Shown here: one piece after another, positions 56,440 through 64,000 of the stretch
Numbering within the stretch: the stretch's first letter is position 1
Layout of the letters: each line of letters starts with the position of its first letter
DNA from: Limnoperna fortunei
Taxonomy: Eukaryota; Mollusca; Bivalvia; Mytilida; Modiolidae
Direction of reading: 5' to 3'
DNA length: 64,000 nucleotides
NCBI GenBank assembly: GCA_944474755.1
Contig: OX104124.1
Span: 22,108,452-22,172,451, forward strand
Notes under the pieces: model-generated
Database searches by the model: none
What the model was told of the DNA's origin: nothing
The model's input: the letters and a program-made list of their open reading frames with translations, nothing else
Translations under genes and position numbers: made by a program

Positions 56440-56620
56440 CAGCTGTAGCATGAAGCTGGGGTACCGGAGAAAACCTCCAAGATGTTACCAGAAAATTGGC
56501 AAGAACTCCTGGTCAGTTAAGGTTTGGATCACCATGCTTGCAGTAGAGCAAGAACTCCTAACTGCAGTGTTGTCATGCGATTAATCCTTGATCAGTAATA
56601 GATGACTAACTACGTTGTCT
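56440..56620 (-). mobile_element. Old SINE, minus strand
   Basis: The plus strand reads GGTACCGGAGAAAACCTCC, CAGAAAATTGGCAAGAACTC and TTGATCAGTAATAGATGACT, the inverse of the SINE body and head. Confidence 0.6.
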
Positions 56621-57554
56621 GGCTATAATACACAAAAGATTTCCCTTCTGTAAGAATGCTATGAGAAGTCACATCACTTTATATAAATATTGCATGTAAA
56701 AATTCTTGCCCTTTTTGGATATATTTTAAAACATACAACGTACACATAAATATGTTACAATTTAATTAATATGATTTAACCTTTTACATTTGAAGTTTTC
56801 GTAGCAAGTTCAAAGACTTCAGAAATTAAAAATATTTTATTACGAATGTGTTTTCTATGTTTCCTTTTATATCCCGATTGCTGTTTCCTTATATGACATT
56901 TTTTGGTTTCTTTCAAAGATAGGTAGAAACAATTTATATATAATAATTATTTGCTCTTATTTGCATTGAATGAAGGTAAAAACAAAGTAATGAACACCAA
57001 AGAAAATGTCACAAAAAGACAATCTACAAATTAAAAGTCCAAGACACAGCAAACTCCAAAACCATCAACCAAAAATATAGTAACTACAGCAATGGTACTA
57101 ACTTGGTTATGTATAATGTGTCAAAAATATGTAAATTAAAAGTAATTATTACCTGATAATAGTCATTTGTACATTTTCCAACAGGTAAACTCCAGGTATG
57201 TAAATGAATTATTTCATCTGATGTTTTTTTCTCACCAAGTATTCATTACGGATTAGGGTATTGGACTAAAAGTTTACGTGTAGCTACAAATGATTAAATG
57301 TTTATTTTACAATGAGAACGAGGATTTAAATTATACAATTTGTTACAGTTTTATAGGGTTCACATGACTTGCATAAGTATGTTGATAGAAGACTTTTCCT
57401 GAAATGGGAATTAATTTATGTGCTTACTGTACTGTGAATATATATTTTATAGATGGGTATAACAAAAATCAATTTTCCATCAGCAAAAATAATTTATTTT
57501 AGTAAACAACCTCTGTAACTAAGGTGTATCTTTGAATTATTGTTTTGTTTAAAC
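56621..57554. other. No gene seen
   Basis: AT-rich. TTTCCAACAG GTAAACTCCAG GTATGT at 57176 looks like a tiny exon but has no other support. Confidence 0.4.
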
Positions 57555-57771
57555 TCCTGTCCCACTTATCTGCCAAGTGATTAAAAACAACACTAAGGTT
57601 GTTGGTTCAAATACTGTTGTAGACAGTATGTGCTCCACTCCCAGCTTAATTGACAAGAAATACCCATATTCCTGTCGATGGTGAAGGTGTATGGTTCTCT
57701 TAAATAAATTCTGGATGCCATGATATATATACAACATTGCTGAATGTGGCATTAAACCTTCATAAAAAAAT
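57555..57771 (+). mobile_element. Old SINE
   Basis: ACACTAAGGTTGTTGGTTCA, CTTAATTGACAAGAAATACC and TGGATGCCATGATATATATA with a GTGGCATTAAACC end. Confidence 0.65.
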
Positions 57772-58000
57772 ATAAAAACCCCTTCTTACAGTCTGTTTAG
57801 TGGATGAGGTGACAGATCCATCTGCCATATTTTTGTTGGAAGGATTGAGTAGACTACACCTCTTACAGCATAGTGTGGCCTAAATAAATAACATTGATAA
57901 AAGAAGCATTTAAAACTTGATGGAATATTGCAAGAAATTTAATAATTACAATAAATAAAAATTAAAAATGGTAGGGAAATGTATAGATAGAGGTTGCAAT

Positions 58001-58481
58001 TTGCATACAGGGCCAAAATAATATTGAGTTATCTGGGGACACTACTGGGAGCATGCAGAGCCAATAATTTTGAAGTATCAGAGGACACTACTGGGAGCAT
58101 GCAGGGCCAATAATATTGAAGTATCAGTGGACACTACTACTAACTGGGAGCATGCAGGGCCAATAATATTGAAGTATCAGTGACACTACTACGAACTGGG
58201 AGCATGCAGGGCCAATAATATTGAAGTATCAGAGGACACTACTACTAACTGGGAGCATGCAGGGCCAATAATATTGAAGTATCAGAGGACACTACTACTA
58301 ACTGGGAGCATGCAGGGCCAATAATATTGAAGTATAACAGGACACCACTGCTAACTGGGAGCATGCAGGGCCAATAATATTGAAGTATCATAGGACACCA
58401 CTACTAACTGTGAGCATGCAGGGCCAATAATATTGAAGTATCAGAGGACACTACTGGGTGCATGCAGGGCCAATAATATTA
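58001..58481. repeat. 46/53-bp tandem repeat, about nine copies
   Basis: GGACACTACTACTAACTGGG plus AGCATGCAGGGCCAATAATA and TTGAAGTATCAGA. Some copies lack the ACTAACT insert. A stray copy lies at 58970-59015. Confidence 0.9.
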
Positions 58482-59072
58482 TTCTCATACAGTTCTTGGG
58501 TAAATTACTACCCAGCCAAAATAAATAAGTTCTTAAAAAATATATAATTGAATCAAACTTCATTGTCAATGTCAGATTTTTTATGAAAATGCTGAGAACT
58601 ATATGTAGAGTCTTAAATAAAAGCTGAAGAGGCATATTGTAAAGGACAAGTGTCTTTTTTGTGATGTATGTGTATGAATATGGTCATGTTGACTGTGTGA
58701 TTAGGCTATGGGGATTTCCCTTTTGCACGTAAAAAAAATATGCATTTTAAATAATTTTTGTTCGATCTTAATTTTAGGAAAAATTTCAACAATTATATTA
58801 ACATTTTTCCAATAGGTTTAAAAACCTGAGTTTGCATGCTTCACATTGATGTATGTCTTGTTTAAATGTTCAGGCTCAAAATTAGCAAGTGACTTAATTT
58901 TCCATGGCTATTAAAACATTGCAACCGTATATCGAGACCTTTTGTAGTATTGTTTAAGAGATACCAATAAGGGGCATGCAGGGCCACAAATATTGAAGTA
59001 CATGTATTGAGGGGACACAACAGAGTATATTATCCATATTGGTTTTTCTGGAATCTTGTATCATGTATTTTT
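58482..59072. other. No gene seen; one stray 53-bp unit
   Basis: AT-rich. GGGGCATGCAGGGCCACAAA TATTGAAGTA at about 58974 is a separated unit of the array above. Confidence 0.6.
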
Positions 59073-59471
59073 ATGCCCCCCGCAACTAACATGTTGGGGA
59101 TGGGGGGTATTGTTTTACCCCTGTCCTTCCTTCTGTCTGTCCCATGTTTTCCAGACTTTTTTTTGGTATATGTTTGTATATACTTTGCTGATTTTTGGTA
59201 TGAGAGTCTACAGTGATTTTTATGTGATTATGGGCCTTGTACTTATGAAATTTCATCATATAAATAGTTTTTGGGGGCTTTTTTGTAAACACTTGAAGAT
59301 ATAGCACTGATTTTTGGTATGTGTAGTTGTGAGTTTCAATTTATGTTTCATTCTGCTGCACTGATTTTCCTGAAAATTATGGGTCTTGGACTTTGTCAAA
59401 GCCCAAGCTGTGTTAAATTAGTATTGAGGAGTGCCGTGGGGGGTGGGAGGGTGGTGGATTACATGGTCTAG
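59073..59471 (+). mobile_element. ATGCCCCCC element ending CTAG
   Basis: ATGCCCCCCGCAACTAACAT with GGGGGGTATT forms the starting hairpin; it ends GGTCTAG before TTTT, again CTRR before T. No ORF of note. Confidence 0.5.
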
Positions 59472-59766
59472 TTTTAAATTTGTATTGCATTATGTTTTTT
59501 TATGTAATACTACACCAAATTTATCTTATAAATGGTAAAAACAATAATGAAGTTCTTTAATACTTAAGAATGTGTTACAATATTGCTCAATAACCATTTC
59601 ACTTTAATATTGAACCCAACATCTTATCAGCACATTTTTTTTAGACTTTGCTGTCCCACACGAGCAGCATAATCTTAAGAAATAGATTGGCCAGCATGGT
59701 AATATTATAGTAGAGCCTTAGTTATAAAAGTTCCAGGTAGAGAGTTCATGTGTTTATCTGACTCCC
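59472..59766. other. No gene seen
   Basis: AT-rich spacer. Nothing recognised. Confidence 0.4.
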
Positions 59767-60006
59767 TGAATGGTGTTTAATGCCACTTTCAGCAACTTTT
59801 ATATCATAGCGTCCTGTTTTTATTTGGAGAGGAAGCCGTATTACCCGGAGAAAACCTCTGACCTGTGGTAGGAAAACTGGCAATCCTTGTTAGTTAAGAT
59901 TAAAGTCCAGTACATCCTGCCTGCAGTGAGAATCCAACCTGCAACCTCAGTGTTGACAGACCACTTGATCAATAGTAGACAAACTACCTTAACCACTCGA
60001 CCGCCG
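59767..60006 (-). mobile_element. Full-length SINE, minus strand
   Basis: The inverse of the whole family: AATGGTGTTTAATGCCACTT (tail) through GGTAGGAAAACTGGCAATCC to CAACCTCAGTGTTGACAGAC and CTACCTTAACCACTCGACCG (A-box end). Confidence 0.9.
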
Positions 60007-60625
60007 TTAAATATGTTGAATGTCCTTCATTGAAAAATATGTTGGCTTCTTAAATACATGTGAACACATCTTTGGAGCATATACTGTTAAACATCCAGAT
60101 GTACATTAAGCAAAAAATAATCAATCAATCAATTAACAATATACTGTTGAGGGATTATCATTGATGGTAAACCAATTTTCATAGCTTTTGTTGAGATAGA
60201 CAAAGCAATAAAAGACATTTTCCCAGTTTTTTCAATGATTAAAGAAACTGGAAAATATATTTAATTGAGTAAGGAGCAATTCATAGAACCACTAAATTAA
60301 GTATCGTCGAAATACCTTTTTTTTTCAAACCCCGAAAACTTGTTACCCACAAATTAAAATGAATCTACTGTATGTAATGGTAGATATTATGATTTACCTT
60401 TTAAGTCAATACATTGAAGTTTTATTGAGATTGTCATTGTCAATATAGATAAAGTATATAAACTCTATGATGTCCCTGAATTCCTCGCATGACAGAGATA
60501 ACTAGTTTTCTAATGATTACTTTGTTCTGAATATTCATTTTATCCCAAATAAACAGATTTACTTTTGTGACATGTCCTGTCAGAAATAAATTTTTAGTTC
60601 CTTGGTTTATGCTGTTGATTGAAAG
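60007..60625. other. No gene seen
   Basis: AT-rich. CCCACAAATTAAAATGAATC TACTGTA at about 60348 resembles the right end of the TIR element at 11671-12867, as a relic. Confidence 0.4.
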
Positions 60626-60938
60626 TTTTTATGTGCCCGTTTATGACGGATGTAATATGGTATACAAAAGTGTATCCTTATGTCTGTCTGTCCGTCTGTT
60701 GTCCACATGTCGAACTGTATCTTGAGAATGCCTTGACAGATTTTCTTCAAACTGCACATAGTTGTTAATAATGTGTGTCTAATGATCTGTACACTTTGTG
60801 GTAAATTATCATAATAGAGGTACGGGACTTTTTTGTGAAAATAAAGGGAATTTTTAGTTTTAAGACATTAACTCAAAAACGTCTTGAATATAGCTAAGAT
60901 ATTGCTTGCTGGACGTTAAACAACAATCAATCAATCAA
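60626..60938 (+). mobile_element. Fragmentary hairpin element and second-family SINE tail
   Basis: ATGTGCCCGTTTATGACGG and GTCTGTCTGTCCGTCTG mark an element start; GAATATAGCTAAGATATTGC TTGCTGGACGTTAAACAACA at 60886 is the second SINE-like tail. Confidence 0.5.
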
Positions 60939-60950
60939 AAACACTTTAAT

Positions 60951-61386
60951 TAGAGCCCCGCCACTTTGTGGCGTATCCCTATAGTGGTCAGTCTGTCCAT
61001 CCATCCATCCCAAACTAATCGAGTCTGAGCTATAACTTTTTATCTTTTGAGGTAGGCTATTGATATTTGGTTTGTGGGTAGAAGATATCTAGGCAATGTG
61101 TTGCATACCATGGCTGAGGACCTTTGAACTTGCCCTCAAGGTTGGCCGGACCCACAGGGATGGATACCATCTCACTGATATTTAGTTTTCTTGAATATTT
61201 GGAGAATTTTTTTTCTTTGATAAATGTGAGCTTCTTGTTGGTATGTAGGATGCTGATGAATAGTACATGACTGTCTGGTAGGTGTCACCTGACCTTGACC
61301 TCAATTTCACTGTCCAGTGACTCAGTTACAGAGTCAGAGAAAAAGTTTTTTGATTGGGGCAGTTCCTCTGTAACAATGATTTATAG
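60951..61386 (+). mobile_element. GAGCCCCGCC element fragment
   Basis: TAGAGCCCCGCCACTTTGTG GCG and a CCATCCATCCATCC microsatellite open it. The body shares GATACCATCTCACTGATAT with 54760 and CACCTGACCTTGACCTCAAT with 39018. Confidence 0.45.
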
Positions 61387-61552
61387 GATAATTAATTGGG
61401 CGGAGTGAATATCCAAAATATGATCACGAGTGCTGCATAACACATCTGATAAAATGAGTGCGCGGAACTTGTTCCGCGCAGGAGTTTAATCTGATGCTTT
61501 ATGCGGCACGAGTGATCATATTTTGGATATTCACGATGCCCAATTGATTATC
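61387..61552. repeat. Foldback element
   Basis: GATAATTAATTGGGCGGAGT GAATATCCAAAATATGATCAC is mirrored by GTGATCATATTTTGGATATT CACGATGCCCAATTGATTATC. The centre GCGCGGAACTTGTTCCGCGC is itself a perfect hairpin. Confidence 0.9.
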
Positions 61553-62489
61553 TTATTTATTATATAGATCAAAATTGTTTTCGTAAAATTTTAATGCTTA
61601 ATCGTAAGTTTTATGAGCCGCGGATGAATATCTGTATAGTACAAAACCAACTGACATTTTTGGCGGGAAAAAACCAGAGAGTGAAAATAAACGATAATTT
61701 TCACATGTGATTTACCGTGATTTCTGTCACTCGGAAAATTCGATATTTCATCTCTATCTATATAATAATGATAGGATAGCAATATTTGGTAAATAGGTTG
61801 CTGATGAACAGTATATAAATCTCTTGTCAACAAAGCTTGACCTCAATTTCAGTCAGTTTCCTCTGTAACCATGCTTCATGACAGATGCTTAATGCAGGTG
61901 AGACATTTTTCTGTGTCCACACTTGTCCTGAAATTTTAGGGCATTATTGATAATCATAGATGGACTAATGTCTCGTCAGTACAGATAGAATTGTGTATCA
62001 ATGAAGTGTATTGCTTTTATTTTGCTTACAAAGATATTTATGAAACATGGTGCACAATTAAAAGATGATGAGGTCTTTTCACTGGAAAAATTCTGTAGAG
62101 ATGACTGCTGTGCTAAATAAAAAGAGAAAGAGGGTATTTACCAATATGTGCCAATCTGGAGACACACTTTCTTGTTTCATTTTCTTTTTAGCTCATCTAT
62201 CTTTCAGTCAGGATGAGCAGTTTTTTTTACATTTTGTGTGTTGATTCATAAAAATTTTTAAATTTAAAAAAAAAAAAAACCCCAAAACACTAAAAACTTG
62301 CTACTGACCACCTTTAAATCAAACTTTGCAGGATTTATGATCTTGACATTATCATAAAGAACATGGCCTACACAGCAGAATCTTGCTTTTGATTCAGGCT
62401 GAAATCTAATAAAATTGTTTCCGAAAGGACATTCAGACAGTTCAAATTTTTTACTTGGTACAAATATATTCTATGTCTTTTACAAAGAT
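61553..62489. other. No gene seen
   Basis: AT-rich; CAGTACAGATAGAATTGTGT at 61977 is like 25395 and so probably dispersed. Confidence 0.4.
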
Positions 62490-62644
62490 TTCTTAATTTA
62501 TTTTAATGGAACAAAAAGATGGCAGCCATGGACACTCCATATTTCTTATTGACTGAAATTCTATAAAATCCTTACCTCTGAAAGTACAAGTCCAATTGTT
62601 AACTCCCGTTATTAGATTGGGGTATGGCGGGCAGGCAGGCGGTG

Positions 62645-62955
62645 TCAAACAGAGGGTTTCCAGTCCATAACTTGAGTTTGCATAAACCAATCTTGATGAA
62701 ACTTTGGATTTAGCAAGCTTGAAAAAAGACCTAGAGTGGGATTGGATTTTGGGCCAATTGGGTTAAGGTCAAGGTCACTGTTACTAAAAATAGAAAAACA
62801 GTTTATGATCAATAACTTCAGTTCGGATAAACCAATCTGGCTGAATCTTTGGATATAGCAAGCACTTACATGAAGACCTAGCTTGGGATTGGATATTGGA
62901 CCAGTCGGGTCAAGGTCAAGGTCACTGTTACTAAAAATAGAAACACAGTTTCCAC
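62645..62955. repeat. Two copies of a 165-170-bp unit
   Basis: AAGGTCAAGGTCACTGTTAC TAAAAATAGAAA and ATAAACCAATCTNG-type words occur at 62766/62921 and 62685/62829. The unit keeps a 121-codon open frame on the minus strand that is not a gene. Confidence 0.75.
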
Positions 62956-63070
62956 TTAGTCTACTACTGAAATTAATTGTTAAATCGTTGAAAACCTGGT
63001 TTCGTGGCATGGCCAGATTTCTTGTTTTGTAAAATGGTACAAAGTATAGGAGGTCCTTTATAAATTTTCT

Positions 63071-64000
63071 ACAGCTTTAGCTGCTTTAGGTGTATAGGAT
63101 CTTAATCTTGTTTGCTAGGGAGGTCTAAACTGACAAAGGAGGGATAGATGATAATGCAGCTCCTTCAGGTGTATAGGATCTTAACCCTGTTTGCTAGTGA
63201 GGTCTAAACTGACAAAGGAGGGATAGATGATAATGCAGCTCCTTCAGGTGTATAGGATCTTAACCTTGTTTGCTAGTGAGGTCTAAACTGACAAAGGAGG
63301 GAAAGATGATAATGCAGCTCCTTCAGGTGTATAGGATCTTAACCTTGTTTGCTAGTGAGGTCTAAACTGACAAAGGAGGGATAGATGATAATCACCCCAA
63401 TGCAGCTCCTTCAGGTGTATAGGATCTTAACCCTGTTTGCTAGTGAGGTCTAAACTGACAAAGGAGGGATAGATGATAATGCAGCTCCTTCAGGTGTATA
63501 GGATCTTAACCTTGTTTGCTAGGGAGGTCTAAACTGACAAAGGAGGGATAGATGATAATGCAGCTGCTTCAGGTGTATAGGATCTTAATCTTGTTTGCTA
63601 GGGAGGTCTAAACTGACAAAGGAGGGATAGATGATAATGCAGCTGCTTCAGGTGTATAGGATCTTAATCTTGTTTGCTAGTGAGGTCTAAACTGACAAAG
63701 GAGTGATAGATGATAATGCAGCTCCTTCAGGTGTATAGGATCTTAATCTTGTTTGCTAGTGAGGTCTAAACTGACAAAGGAGGGATAGATGATAATCATC
63801 CCAATGCAGCTCCTTCAGGTGTATAGGATCTTAATCTTGTTTGCTAGGGAGGTCTAAACTGACAAAGGAGGGATAGATGATAATGCAGCTCCTTCAGGTG
63901 TATAGGATCTTAATCTTGTTTGCTAGGGAGGTCTAAACTGACAAAGGAGGGATAGATGATAATGCAGCTGCTTCAGGTGTATAGGATCTTAATCTTGTTT
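63071..64000. repeat. 79-bp tandem repeat, about twelve copies, runs off the window
   Basis: TGCAGCTCCTTCAGGTGTAT to AAGGAGGGATAGATGATAA is repeated. Two units have an extra TCACCCCA or TCATCCCA (63392, 63796), and the variants CTCCTT/CTGCTT and TAGTGAGG/TAGGGAGG alternate, which suggests multi-unit copying. Confidence 0.95.

Noticed and set aside
57176..57200. Eleven-base exon between CAG and GTATGT
   Set aside because: Too short to support without RNA; no neighbouring exon found.
62645..63010. 121-codon minus-strand frame
   Set aside because: It is formed by two copies of a dispersed repeat unit.

Overview
The window is animal nuclear DNA, AT-rich, intron-rich and dense in repeats. It most likely comes from a bivalve mollusc, perhaps a mytilid-like mussel. 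This rests on many copies of a tRNA-derived SINE with the kind of tail I associate with molluscan V-SINE/RUDI-type elements, on several families of short elements whose ends are C-run or GC-rich hairpins followed by runs of GTCCGTCC-like microsatellite, and on an expanded family of B-box/coiled-coil/propeller (TRIM-like) genes. The species assignment is inference.

Four gene units are supported. (1) On the + strand, nine exons between 5720 and 43234 join in perfect phase (1038 nt, 346 codons, no stop) into the N-terminal part of a LOTUS-domain protein of the TDRD7/TDRD5 type. These are germ-granule proteins; the Tudor part is expected beyond the window. (2) Intron 8 of that gene is about 26 kb long and holds a same-strand tandem array of four single-exon TRIM-like genes: copy A (21603-23271, broken), copy B (27312-28967, intact), copy C (33094-34779, intact) and copy D (35456-37193, broken). 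They encode two B-boxes, a long coiled coil and a C-terminal propeller-like region but no RING. Their 5' flanks share TATA-like boxes and a common upstream block, so the copies arose with their promoters. (3) On the - strand, in the intron after exon 9, lies a two-exon BTB-domain gene (48384-48135 and 44805-44258, 265 aa). (4) Remnants of a non-LTR retrotransposon are seen at 850-1690 (-).

Layout. 1-5700: nested SINE and insertion, LINE remnant, Helitron-like fragment, minisatellites. 5720-17077: LOTUS exons 1-8 with MITEs, SINEs and tandem repeats in the introns. 17078-43157: giant intron with the TRIM-like array, a palindromic MITE, foldback elements and Helitron-like elements. 43158-43234: exon 9. 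43235-48480: BTB gene with its intron repeats. 48475-50308: minisatellite and a 1.3-kb GATA-type satellite just upstream of the BTB gene. 50309-64000: no gene seen; a 2.4-kb Helitron-like element with about ten 165-bp internal units, nested SINEs, a 53-bp array, a foldback element and a 79-bp array that runs off the end.

The most interesting arrangement is a putative innate-immunity-type gene family expanding, decaying and keeping promoters inside one intron of a germline RNA-granule gene, with an antisense BTB gene in the next intron.
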